A stretch of 64,000 nucleotides of DNA, taken from NCBI RefSeq assembly GCF_032393985.1, contig NZ_CP135918.1, positions 5,829,724 through 5,893,723 of the forward strand, read 5' to 3'. The stretch is from Fischerella sp. JS2. GTDB taxonomy: Bacteria; Cyanobacteriota; Cyanobacteriia; Cyanobacteriales; Nostocaceae. The first letter of the stretch is position 1; each line of letters starts with the position of its first letter. Both the position numbers and the translations under genes were made by a program. Shown one piece after another: positions 26,762 through 35,433 of the stretch. The notes below the pieces were generated by a model. That model searched no databases and was not told the origin of the DNA. It saw only the letters and a program-made list of their open reading frames with translations.

Positions 26762-27235
26762 TTAATAACTGTTTATTGATTTCAGTTTACTTGCAGGCGA
26801 GTCTTGAACTGTATTTTGTATATTCTTCAATACCTGAGTTGCTGCTTCCAAATCATAAGCAAATGGTCGTCCACGAGTCATGTAATCGCGCTCTTGCACT
26901 GGTCGATGACGTAGTACAGCATTAACGACAACACAGGTTTCGGAACTCAAATTTATCGCTCCATGCATGACTCCTGGCGGGATTGTCAGTACTACAGGAT
27001 TATTTTCACTTAAAGCAATATACTGATATTCTTTATCAATTAAAGTTACAATAACAAACTCACCTTTAACTACCAGTAATTGATCGGTTTGTGATTTGTG
27101 AACAAATAAATCATCGATTGTATGAGGTGGAATCTGCACAAGCATTGTTTCGTGACTAGCCTGAGGGGTGAAAAACTCAGCCATTCCCCCTTTTATTGAT
27201 TCCAACTGCCTAATTGTGATTCCTCTTGCACTCAT
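26762..27235 (-). CDS. Cupin-fold (RmlC-like) protein
   Basis: A 157-residue single-domain beta-barrel protein. The region FVHKSQTDQLLVVKGEFVIV and the later VVLTIPPGVMHGAINLS match the two cupin motifs, though the first histidine cluster is incomplete. Such proteins may be sugar epimerase-like or small-molecule binding. It is convergent with rpaA and ends in repeat-like DNA. The function is unknown. Confidence 0.72.
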   Translation of the reverse strand: MSARGITIRQLESIKGGMAEFFTPQASHETMLVQIPPHTIDDLFVHKSQTDQLLVVKGEFVIVTLIDKEYQYIALSENNPVVLTIPPGVMHGAINLSSETCVVVNAVLRHRPVQERDYMTRGRPFAYDLEAATQVLKNIQNTVQDSPASKLKSINSY

Positions 27236-27358
27236 AAAAATATCCTAAAAAAGCATCCTAAAAATTGAAGTTATAAGCTTCAATTTAAGATGCTCAATTA
27301 TGAAATATTGTTACAAGTGAACAATATTACACAAATTATGATATGGAAATTACTAAAT

Positions 27359-28948
27359 CTACCCGCCGATAGAAACTTTTAAACTGCTGGGTTGCCCAAG
27401 ATTACCTTGCAATTTTACACCGCGTCCATTGGCATAGAGATGTCGCACAATTAAATAAATTGACTCGATTTTGTCTGTAGCACCTGTTTTTTGAGCAACT
27501 TCCTCTAAAGTGATGGGTGTTTTTTCTTTTTGCAAAACTTCTACTACTTGTTTTTGCAATTCTAGAATTTCAGCAGCAGCTTTTTTACCAGCTTCTACCC
27601 CTGGTTGATGGTAGGCGTTGATATTGATTAAGCTGGCATACAAACCAACAGCGCGATCATATAAGGCAATTAATGCTCCGACAGTACGGGAATTCACTTG
27701 GGGGATAGTAACTGTAACTGAATCGCGGTGATTTTCATACAGTGCTTGTCTGGTTCCTTGCAGAAAACCAGAAAGATAATCGCCTAATGTGATTCCTGGT
27801 TCAATTTCTGGGGATGGACTTTGACGATCTTCTAAAACTTCGATGAAGGTAGCAAAGAAATTCGCTACACCTTCGCGTAACTGTTGAACGTATGCGTGTT
27901 GGTCGGTAGAGCCTTTATTACCGTATACGGCAATACCTTGATGAACTATATTACCATCTAAGTCTTTTTCTTTACCTAGGGATTCCATCACCAACTGTTG
28001 CAGGTAGCGGCTAAATAAAAGTAGGCTGTCTTTATAAGGTAAGACAACCATGTCCTTTTCGCCTTTGCCGTTGCCAGCATAATACCAAGACAGGGCTAAC
28101 AAAGCAGCGGGGTTATTTTTGATATCGGGAACGCGGGTAGCGTCATCCATTTCTTTTGCACCTTCAAGCATGGCGCGAATATCAATACCCTGCAAAGCTG
28201 CTGGCACTAGTCCCACAGCAGATAATTCCGAAGTGCGCCCGCCTACCCAATCAAACATGGGAAACCTAGCTAGCCAGCCTTCGGATTTTGCTTGTTCATC
28301 AAGCTTACTACCAGGCATAGTAATAGCGATCGCATAATTAGCAAAATCTAAGTTATGTCCAGCGTAAGCTTTTTTAACTTCCGCCATGCCATTACGAGGT
28401 TCTGGTGTGCCTCCAGATTTGGAAATCACTAATACTAAAGTACTGGTAAGACGGTTTCGCACGTGAGTCAAAACCCGATCAATACCTGCGGGGTCAGTGT
28501 TATCGATAAAATGAATCGCCAGTGGTGGAAAATCTGGGGCTAAAGCTGCTGCAACAAATTGCGGCCCAAGGGCAGAACCACCAATGCCAATAGAGATAAT
28601 ATCGGTAAAACGGGGTGCTTTAGGGGGATGAATTGCACCTGTGTGGACTTTTTCGGCGAATACTTCAATTTGCTCTATGGTGCTGACGATTTCTTGTGTC
28701 AGTTCCGGAGTAGGAGCCAAATCAGGATTTCGCAGCCAATAATGTCCAACCATGCGATTTTCGTCCGGGTTGGCGATCGCTCCCTTCTCAAGTTCCGCCA
28801 TATCCGCAAAAGCCTTCTCAAACTTTGGCTGCAACCTCTCCACAAAGGCATCATCAAAGCGCATCCGGCTCACGTCTAGGTAAAATCCTAATCCTTCATG
28901 GAAATATAGCCATTTCTGGTATCGTTGCCAAAGTGCCGTAGCGTCCAT
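27359..28948 (-). CDS. pgi: Glucose-6-phosphate isomerase
   Basis: Interconverts glucose 6-phosphate and fructose 6-phosphate in glycolysis, gluconeogenesis and the oxidative pentose phosphate pathway. The 529-residue protein shows [12 protein letters not shown] (sugar-phosphate loop), [29 protein letters not shown] and a C-terminal winged-helix-like extension ([19 protein letters not shown]) seen in cyanobacterial enzymes. Length matches the cyanobacterial form. It stands alone. Confidence 0.95.
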   Translation of the reverse strand: MDATALWQRYQKWLYFHEGLGFYLDVSRMRFDDAFVERLQPKFEKAFADMAELEKGAIANPDENRMVGHYWLRNPDLAPTPELTQEIVSTIEQIEVFAEKVHTGAIHPPKAPRFTDIISIGIGGSALGPQFVAAALAPDFPPLAIHFIDNTDPAGIDRVLTHVRNRLTSTLVLVISKSGGTPEPRNGMAEVKKAYAGHNLDFANYAIAITMPGSKLDEQAKSEGWLARFPMFDWVGGRTSELSAVGLVPAALQGIDIRAMLEGAKEMDDATRVPDIKNNPAALLALSWYYAGNGKGEKDMVVLPYKDSLLLFSRYLQQLVMESLGKEKDLDGNIVHQGIAVYGNKGSTDQHAYVQQLREGVANFFATFIEVLEDRQSPSPEIEPGITLGDYLSGFLQGTRQALYENHRDSVTVTIPQVNSRTVGALIALYDRAVGLYASLININAYHQPGVEAGKKAAAEILELQKQVVEVLQKEKTPITLEEVAQKTGATDKIESIYLIVRHLYANGRGVKLQGNLGQPSSLKVSIGG

Positions 28949-29052
28949 AGGGAAATCTCAAGTAAAGTGATTTTCAAAAACAAGTTTAAGCTAAGGATAG
29001 AGCCAAGCTTTGTCCCTCTTATACAGTTTTAAGTCTTCACGTGACCCAGACT

Positions 29053-29304
29053 CTACACATCCGGCATTGGTATGACTCGCAGAAATTTTACAATTTCACC
29101 TCTTAGTTCAATGCCAATTAAGTAATTTTCCAAAGTCAAGCGGTAAAAAATACCTTCTCTATCTAGCTGTCGCAAATCTGGTAAGTAATGCAGTTGTCTT
29201 TTATCTGCAAACTCAACAAACACAAAATCATACACCAGCTGATAAGCAGCAGGTTCTAAATTTTTGAGGTCTACTAAAAAAGACCGTGCATAGCGTACTT
29301 CCAT
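29053..29304 (-). CDS. RelE/ParE-like toxin
   Basis: An 83-residue protein starting MEVRYARSFLVDLKNLEP, the usual opening of RelE/ParE-fold toxins, with a C-terminal strand pair EIVKFLRVIP. The frame extends 21 codons further upstream but that part is repeat DNA (proline-rich), so the ATG at 29304 is chosen. A small antitoxin-like gene lies upstream on the same strand, separated by a 157-base repeat block. Typical toxins cleave mRNA on the ribosome or inhibit gyrase; which applies is unknown. Confidence 0.72.
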   Translation of the reverse strand: MEVRYARSFLVDLKNLEPAAYQLVYDFVFVEFADKRQLHYLPDLRQLDREGIFYRLTLENYLIGIELRGEIVKFLRVIPMPDV

Positions 29305-29461
29305 AGTGGGGGATGGGAGGATGGGGAGATGGGGTGGTGGGGCGATGGGGAACTCACCGGCCCCCACTCCCCCAAGGGAGTGGGGATTAGGGGCAATGGG
29401 GAGTATGAGGAGTGTGGGGAGTAAACAACTAACTACTAACTACTAACCAATAACCAAAATA
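29305..29461. repeat. Dispersed repeat block inside the toxin-antitoxin pair
   Basis: Contains the core ggggaactcaccggcccc followed by the hairpin CCCACTCCC...GGGAGTGGG, atggggag words, and actaact heptamers (29427-29446). The same core lies at 35.28 and 21.85 kb. It separates two genes that in related operons overlap or nearly touch. Confidence 0.8.
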
Positions 29462-29659
29462 TTATGAAAAAGTTAACAATTGCACAGCTTCTTCATGAGT
29501 TAAGGTATCCCAAGGTTGCTGCGATCGCTTGACTTCTTGTATCGCTTTGTGCATATAAAAATCACAATGTAAGTCGTAGACTGCATTCCAAACTTTTTCT
29601 AATTCTTCGTCGGCTAACTGTTCAATTAAATGATGGATTCTGATTCGCAGCAAGTTCAT
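29462..29659 (-). CDS. Probable antitoxin of the RelE-like toxin
   Basis: A 65-residue acidic protein, predicted helical, with LIEQLADEELEKVWNAVYDL and a C-terminal tail HEEAVQLLTFS. Small helical partners of this type precede RelE-like toxins in many Nostocales loci. There is no clear DNA-binding motif. The assignment rests mainly on position upstream of the toxin on the same strand. Confidence 0.6.
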   Translation of the reverse strand: MNLLRIRIHHLIEQLADEELEKVWNAVYDLHCDFYMHKAIQEVKRSQQPWDTLTHEEAVQLLTFS

Positions 29660-29812
29660 GTATTATCAATCAAAAATAACCAACATCTAGTGTTCCCATA
29701 AAAAAGGGGAAAAGTGTGATGGGGAGGTAGGGAGTGTGAGGAGTGTGAGGAGAATAGATAGTAATTACTAACCTTTGACTATTGACAATTGACCAATGAC
29801 CAATGACTAAAT

Positions 29813-30934
29813 ATGGCTGAATATCTAATTTTTTTAGCAATTTCTACTTCTATTTTTGCTTTGTTTGCTTTAGGGCTAAATTTGCAGTGGGGTTTTACAG
29901 GCTTAATTAACTTTGGTCATGTAGCATTCATGACACTGGGAGCATATACAACTGTATTATTGAGCCTTAAGGGTGTTCCTGTGCTGCTAGCGGCGGTGAT
30001 TGGGGCTGTTGTTGCAGCTTTGTTGGGTTTGTTAATCGGTTTTTCGACTCTGCGTTTACGGGAAGATTATTTAGCGATCGTGACTATCGGTGTGGGAGAA
30101 CTAGTTCGGCTGATACTCAATAACCAGGATTTACCTGTGGGTGACACCTGGATATCTGGGGCATTTGGTGTGCAAAGTTACCCAATTCCGTTAGTAAATT
30201 TGCAACCCAATTTGTTTATCAGACTGGTAATGATCGCGGTACTGACACTAGTTGCTGGTATAACTTTTTATTGGTTATGGCGCTGGACTCGCCCGACATA
30301 TGCAGCTAAGCGGGTAGCTAAAAAGCAAGAATTCGTATCGCGTCTAGTGGTAGCAAGTTTGTTAGGACTGCTGTCAGCAGCGATTTATATTTCTGGGGTA
30401 ATTGGCTTATATAATTACAACCCGAAAGCAGGTTTGATGCTGTTGTCTTTAGTGACACTAGCGTTCGTTTTTTGGCGATTAGAAGTTTTGGTGCGATCGC
30501 CTTGGGGTCGAGTCCTCAAAGCTATCCGTGAAGATGAAGAAGTTGCGAAAGCGTTAGGAAAAAACGTTTTTTGGTACAAGTTACAATCTCTGATGTTGGG
30601 AGGTGTGATCGCTGGGATTGCAGGCGCTTTCTTTGCCTGGCAACTCAGTGCCATTTATACTGATAATTTCCAACCGCAGCTAACTTTCGATGCTTGGATT
30701 ATGGTGATATTAGGAGGTTCTGGTAATAATGTCGGCACGATTTTAGGGGCAGTAATTTACTTTGCTTACGATACCCTGACACGTGAATTTCTACCTAGAA
30801 TATTTACCAACCTTACCTCTGATCAATTGGGCGCATTTCGGATCATGATCATAGGACTAATTTTGATGGTACTGATGATTTGGCGTCCTCAAGGTATCTT
30901 AGGTAAAAAGGAGGAACTTACCCTTGGTAAATAA
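29813..30934 (+). CDS. Branched-chain/neutral amino-acid ABC permease (LivM/NatC type)
   Basis: A 373-residue membrane protein with about nine segments. It opens with ALGLNLQWGFTGLINFGHVAFM, the LivM signature, and has the ATPase-contacting loop SPWGRVLKAIREDEEVAKALGKN. In cyanobacteria the N-I system (NatA-E) takes up neutral amino acids; this is the LivM-like permease of that kind. The ATPase gene overlaps its end by 11 bases. The binding protein, second permease and second ATPase are not nearby, as is usual for scattered nat genes. Confidence 0.88.
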   Translation: MAEYLIFLAISTSIFALFALGLNLQWGFTGLINFGHVAFMTLGAYTTVLLSLKGVPVLLAAVIGAVVAALLGLLIGFSTLRLREDYLAIVTIGVGELVRLILNNQDLPVGDTWISGAFGVQSYPIPLVNLQPNLFIRLVMIAVLTLVAGITFYWLWRWTRPTYAAKRVAKKQEFVSRLVVASLLGLLSAAIYISGVIGLYNYNPKAGLMLLSLVTLAFVFWRLEVLVRSPWGRVLKAIREDEEVAKALGKNVFWYKLQSLMLGGVIAGIAGAFFAWQLSAIYTDNFQPQLTFDAWIMVILGGSGNNVGTILGAVIYFAYDTLTREFLPRIFTNLTSDQLGAFRIMIIGLILMVLMIWRPQGILGKKEELTLGK

Positions 30935-31703
30935 TCATTCTTCCCAGGTTCCCTTATTAGCTGCTAGTGGAATGTCTAAAAGCTTTGGCGGGATCAAAGC
31001 TGTTGATAATGCCGAAATTCAAGTCGCAACAGGCAGTATCACAGGTTTAATTGGCCCTAATGGTGCTGGTAAAACGACTTTATTTAACTTACTCTCTAAC
31101 TTTATCCGTCCCGATAAAGGAAAAGTAATTTTTGACGGCGAACCAATTCAGCACTTGCCATCCTATCAAATTGCCCAACAAGGTTTAGTAAGGACATTTC
31201 AGGTAGCGCGCGCCCTCTCGAAGTTGTCGGTGCTAGAAAATATGCTATTGGCGGCGCAAAAGCAAACTGGGGAAAATTTTTGGCAGTTGCAATTTCAACC
31301 CCATGTGGTTGCTAAAGAAGAAAAGCAACTCCAACAACAGGCGCTAGCCATATTAGAATCAGTGGGTTTAGCTCATAAAGCTGATGATTATGCTGGTGGG
31401 CTATCTGGTGGACAACGCAAGTTGTTAGAAATGGGACGGGCATTGATGACTAATCCCAAGTTGATTTTGTTAGATGAACCAGCAGCAGGTGTGAATCCGA
31501 GACTAATTGATGAGATTTGCGATCGCATTGTCCAATGGAATCGAAAAGGAATGACTTTTTTGATTATTGAACACAATATGGATGTGATTATGTCGTTGTG
31601 CGATCGTGTCTGGGTACTTGCTGAAGGTAGAAACTTAGCAGACGGTGTTCCCGAAGAAATTCAGCGCAACCCAAAGGTTTTAGAAGCATATTTGGGAAAA
31701 TAA
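30924..31703 (+). CDS. Amino-acid ABC transporter ATPase (LivG/NatA type)
   Basis: A 259-residue ATPase with Walker A GPNGAGKT, signature LSGGQRKLLEMGRALM, Walker B LILLDEPAAGVNP and the switch histidine in IIEHNMDVI. The C-terminal PEEIQRNPKVLEAYLG is the LivG ending. The start is a TTG inside the end of the permease gene, supported by a full AAAGGAGG ribosome site nine bases upstream, so translation is coupled. It energises uptake with the upstream permease. Confidence 0.9.
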   Translation: MVNNHSSQVPLLAASGMSKSFGGIKAVDNAEIQVATGSITGLIGPNGAGKTTLFNLLSNFIRPDKGKVIFDGEPIQHLPSYQIAQQGLVRTFQVARALSKLSVLENMLLAAQKQTGENFWQLQFQPHVVAKEEKQLQQQALAILESVGLAHKADDYAGGLSGGQRKLLEMGRALMTNPKLILLDEPAAGVNPRLIDEICDRIVQWNRKGMTFLIIEHNMDVIMSLCDRVWVLAEGRNLADGVPEEIQRNPKVLEAYLGK

Positions 31704-31872
31704 TTGAATTATGAAGGGTGAAAGGTGAAGGATGAAGAGTGAAGATAAAAGAATATTGTTAAGACTATTACCAAACGACAAATGACAAATAACCATTACC
31801 CTTTCTTGGTTGCGTAGACGTGGATCAGCTTGTTATCAGACATTGCTTATTGGGAAAAATTAAGCTAGAACT

Positions 31873-33192
31873 TTATTCCTCTGACAGCATATTTACAATC
31901 CATCCTATCCATCCACGGACTGTGCTTGACCGCCTTTTAATAGTTGTAATATTTATATTTAAACTACAGGACTGCATAATTTGATGAATTTCATTAATAT
32001 CAGGGATAAAACCGTTTGAAAGAGTAAATTCAAAAGTTTTATAAAAAACCTGATGTTGCAAAATCTTTTCAATTAAAGATAGGATTTTGATTTTGTATCT
32101 TTTTTTTAGCAAATAGCTTCCTTCATCGCTTAAACGAAACGTTATTTCTCTAGTATTTGGGTCTACATACTTATCCATTAACCCAAGATATCTAGCAGCA
32201 TCAGTATAATAACTAGTTTGTCTTTCATCAAATTGATAATTTGCTGTAATTTCCTCTCTTGTTAATTCTTTATCTAGTAAAAGTGTAAGTAAATCTATAA
32301 TTATTTCAAATTTATTTGCTTGTAGAAATGGAGTATCTGATTCAGCAACTATATTAATAGATTTAAAAATTTCAGATACATCTTCATGTGTTATTATTTA
32401 AGGAGATATTATATAGTTTTTTTGTTCTACCAATCTTATTGAATTGTAATTTAATATATCATCAAATTTATAGATAAAAAAGCTAAATATATTGCTGGAG
32501 TTAGAATAAGTCATTAAAACTGGAATTACTTTCTTGTTTGGAAGTTTACTAGACCAAAGCCTATATGGATAATATAGTTGTCTAACTAAAAAATCATCTA
32601 CGTCGTATAATTTAGCTTCTAATAATAGAAAGTAATGCTCACTTTCAAAACCTGCATCTATTTCACATTGAGCATTATTAACTTCAATATTATATTGAGT
32701 ATTATCTACTATTTTATTTATATTAAATTTAAATGAGCCCGTAGACATTCGTCCGTAAACTGTATGATATGTCTCTTCTCCGTCAATCAAATCATTTATG
32801 ATACCTGTATTAAAAGCACAACTTAATGCTGAACTTTATGAGTATAAATTTGTATAGTCTATACTTTCTATTGCTTTTGGAAAGTCTACAGTAATTGCTT
32901 CTACAGTATCAGAGTATTTAACATTTAAATAAGAATCAAATTTGCCAATAATGTATTTATTCCTAGAGATGGATAATATAGAAAGTTTGTGATTTTTAAA
33001 AATTTCAGGTAAATTAGCATAATGGTCAAACTTCGCCATTAATCTACTTTCTCTAAATTGATTAATACTTGCAGAGTCTATTTCAAAACATCCTATTTTA
33101 GATATAGTTTCTAAAATATGATATTTTTGAAACAACTTCTCCCAAGCAATATCATTTTTAGGTTGTTGCCTTTGAATTAATAATTCACTCAT
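31873..33192 (-). pseudogene. Restriction-endonuclease-like gene broken by two in-frame TAA codons
   Basis: One continuous reverse-strand frame of 440 codons runs from ATG at 33192 to TAA at 31873. It is interrupted by TAA at 32836-32838 (after DYTNLYS) and TAA at 32398-32400 (after KNYIISP). Sequence on both sides of each stop remains protein-like and in the same frame (SSALSCAFNTG..., IITHEDVSEIF...), so each looks like a single-codon nonsense change. The start overlaps the end of the Dam-type methyltransferase gene by 8 bases, the layout of a restriction-modification operon. The family is not recognised with certainty; its position suggests a type II endonuclease. Very AT-rich. Confidence 0.75.
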
Positions 33193-34030
33193 AGTTTTTT
33201 ACTAAAATTTCGTCTACTTTACCTCTTTTTTTCGCATTTGAATTGATCGCTCTAATTGCTGATATTTTTATCTGTTTATAATCTTTATACAAGTCTATAA
33301 TGAAGTTTGTATAAGCATTACTCAATAGAACTTTACAACCTCTTTTGTCCAAATTATCAAATGTTTCTTTTAATCTAATTTGTTCATCTTTATTAAATCC
33401 ATTTACATCATAGCCAGTAAAAGAAGCAGTATCCGAAACTGGATCATAAGGAGGATCAAGATAAACAAAATCTCCTCTTTTTGCATCTTTAAGAGCATCT
33501 TGAAAATCTAAATTTAATATTGTAACTTGGTTATCATTCAAATATTTACTTACAGCTTTTAAAACGGCTACATCTAAAATATTTGGATTTTTGTATTTCC
33601 CAAAAGGCACATTAAACTGTCCTTGAGAATTAACTCTAAATAAGCCATTATAACAAGTCTTATTTAGAAAAATAATTCTTGATGCTCGTTGTACTGGTGT
33701 TCTATTTTGAAAATTTTCTTCTCTGTCCCAATCTCTAATAGCATAATAGTACTCCTCATTATTTTTATGAAGTTTTAAATTATCAATTAGTTCATCAACT
33801 GAGTCTTTCACAACTTGATAACAATTGATTAATTCAGTATTACTATCATTAATTACAGCCTTTTTAGGTTGCAAAGTGAATAAGAGGGCTCCTCCGCCAA
33901 GAAAAGGTTCATAGTAAGTTTGGTAATTATAATTTTTAGGAAGATAATTTTCCATAATTAATGGAACAAGTTGTCTTTTACCTCCTGCCCACTTCAGAAA
34001 CGGTTTTACTAGCTTATTTACTAAGACCAT
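33185..34030 (-). CDS. Dam-type adenine-N6 DNA methyltransferase
   Basis: A 281-residue D12-class enzyme. Motif I is FLKWAGGKRQL with YEPFLGGGALLF, and catalytic motif IV is YLDPPYDPVS. These are hallmarks of the Dam/DpnII-type family, most members of which methylate the A in GATC. GATC is the core of HIP1 (GCGATCGC), so activity would touch these abundant sites. AT-rich codon use (ATA, TTA, AAA) differs from neighbours and suggests transfer. It precedes and overlaps the broken restriction-like gene. Confidence 0.9.
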   Translation of the reverse strand: MVLVNKLVKPFLKWAGGKRQLVPLIMENYLPKNYNYQTYYEPFLGGGALLFTLQPKKAVINDSNTELINCYQVVKDSVDELIDNLKLHKNNEEYYYAIRDWDREENFQNRTPVQRASRIIFLNKTCYNGLFRVNSQGQFNVPFGKYKNPNILDVAVLKAVSKYLNDNQVTILNLDFQDALKDAKRGDFVYLDPPYDPVSDTASFTGYDVNGFNKDEQIRLKETFDNLDKRGCKVLLSNAYTNFIIDLYKDYKQIKISAIRAINSNAKKRGKVDEILVKNYE

Positions 34031-34278
34031 TTTTTGACCTAAAAAATTTTTATTAGTACTATTGTACTATACAGGTAGTCACCTCGCTCATAAATATTAC
34101 AGGTATTCTATATATTTTTTGACTTTAGTACTTTCATAAAATAACCTGAGTTCGACGAATTTAAAAAAGTCCCCAAACTTCTCCCCTGTAATGAGAGAGG
34201 CTTAAAAACCTTAATTTTTCAAAACCTTAATTTATAGTTGAGAACCAAGGATATTTTTTCGTTAACAATTTCTCTCTA

Positions 34279-34842
34279 CTAATCTATATAACGCCAATAA
34301 ACTCCATCTTTTTTTTGGATAAGATTGTAATTAATTAACTCCCGCCTCAGATTAGCAAAATCAGGATGGTAGCGCTTGAGAATTTCATCAATAGTACTTT
34401 CTGGATATTGAATACCTACCTCAAATTTATTCGCTAACCATCTAAGAATTACTAAGCGTTTTTTACGACTAGAGGGAATTTCTTTGAGGCGTTCTCCCTC
34501 TATGTATGTTTGAATTATCTTTATTTCCCATCCTTCTATATCTACATCTTCAACCCAAGAAGCTATCTTCCCTGGTGTCAAAATTTCTTTGCTGACACTC
34601 TCTAAAGTTCCACTCTCTAATTGATAAAGGTGGGTATTACCTTCAGGACGCATAGTCACTAAATTTACTTCTTTTAATTTAGCTAAATGATGAGATACTG
34701 TTGGTTCCTTGAGTTGTAACAATACAGCTAATTCTTCAACACTACATTCTTGATTAGCTAGAAAACTCAAAATCTTTAGTCGACTTTCGTCCGCTAAAGC
34801 TTTGAAAAAACGTAGCACGATCTGAAATTGTTCCGTTTTCAT
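34279..34842 (-). CDS. ArsR-type regulator with DUF2087 tail
   Basis: A 187-residue protein. An ArsR winged helix lies at about residues 5-85 (LADESRLKILSFLANQECSVE, LKEPTVSHHLAKL), followed by a C-terminal DUF2087 domain (KRYHPDFANLRREL, ending DGVYWRYID). There is no evident metal-binding CxC in the DNA-recognition helix, so a metal is not the likely signal. A pair of CTAATTAG palindromes lies 14-37 bases upstream of the ATG, a good candidate for self-control. No target gene is evident. Confidence 0.83.
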   Translation of the reverse strand: MKTEQFQIVLRFFKALADESRLKILSFLANQECSVEELAVLLQLKEPTVSHHLAKLKEVNLVTMRPEGNTHLYQLESGTLESVSKEILTPGKIASWVEDVDIEGWEIKIIQTYIEGERLKEIPSSRKKRLVILRWLANKFEVGIQYPESTIDEILKRYHPDFANLRRELINYNLIQKKDGVYWRYID

Positions 34843-34855
34843 AATATGTTATGAT

Positions 34856-34879
34856 CTAATTAGACAAAAATCTAATTAG
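34856..34879. promoter_or_regulatory. Twin CTAATTAG operator candidate
   Basis: CTAATTAG occurs at 34856-34863 and 34872-34879, each in the longer direct repeat ATCTAATTAG, with a 16-base period. It lies just upstream of the ArsR-type gene and in the spacer shared with the divergent gene at 35016. Confidence 0.5.
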
Positions 34880-34914
34880 TGTTCCGTCAAACTGAGTTGT
34901 GCAACATCCCTCCG

Positions 34915-34934
34915 ACACAGCTGAAATGCTGTGT
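34915..34934. repeat. Small hairpin in divergent spacer
   Basis: ACACAGC and GCTGTGT form a 7-bp perfect stem with a 6-base loop. It could be part of a leader RNA of the gene at 35016; its role is unclear. Confidence 0.35.
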
Positions 34935-35015
34935 GGGTGAATTTTGTCTTTATGTGATTTTGTAACGTTTTTGTAAGAAAAGTTAATTTTCTTAAGTAGT
35001 TTTTTATATTTCGCC

Positions 35016-35231
35016 ATGCTTAGCCGCTTATCTAATTACAAAAGACAAAGACCTTGTTTTCCGAAGCGAGGTATCTCTCTTGTGCAAGCAGCAAAGTTTT
35101 TAAATGTAAACCAAGCCAATCTATATATGGCTTTACAAAAAGGAGAAATTCCTACTTGTAGAACAAACGGAAGGACTACTATTAGTGCAGGAGCTTTATT
35201 AGATTATCAAGCAAGAAAAAGATCAAATTGA
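35016..35231 (+). CDS. Small excisionase-like DNA-binding protein
   Basis: A 71-residue basic protein. ISLVQAAKFLNVNQANLYMA followed by LQKGEIPTCRTNGRTTISAGALLDY is the MerR-like helix-turn-helix of excisionases and small antitoxin-type regulators. It stands at the edge of the AT-rich patch that holds the restriction-modification remnant and may be a trace of a mobile element; no integrase is near. Confidence 0.68.
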   Translation: MLSRLSNYKRQRPCFPKRGISLVQAAKFLNVNQANLYMALQKGEIPTCRTNGRTTISAGALLDYQARKRSN

Positions 35232-35257
35232 TTAGTATTTGCTAATTAACAAATAAG

Positions 35258-35432
35258 GAAATATTTAGGGAGATGGGGAACTCACCGGTCCCCACTCCTC
35301 CAAGGAGTGGGGATTAGGGGCAATGGGGTGATGGGGAGATAGGGTGTGAGGAGTGTGAGGAGTAACTAACTCATAACTACTAACCAAGCATCACCAACCA
35401 ACAACTAACCATTAACCACTAACCACTAACTC
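35258..35432. repeat. Dispersed repeat block
   Basis: ggggaactcaccggtcccc, the hairpin CCACTCCTCC/GGAGTGG, gaggagtgtgaggagt, then accaactaa and ccactaa heptamers. It is nearly the same as the block at 29.33 kb, including gattaggggcaatgggg. It bounds the AT-rich patch on the right. Confidence 0.8.
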
Positions 35433-35433
35433 C

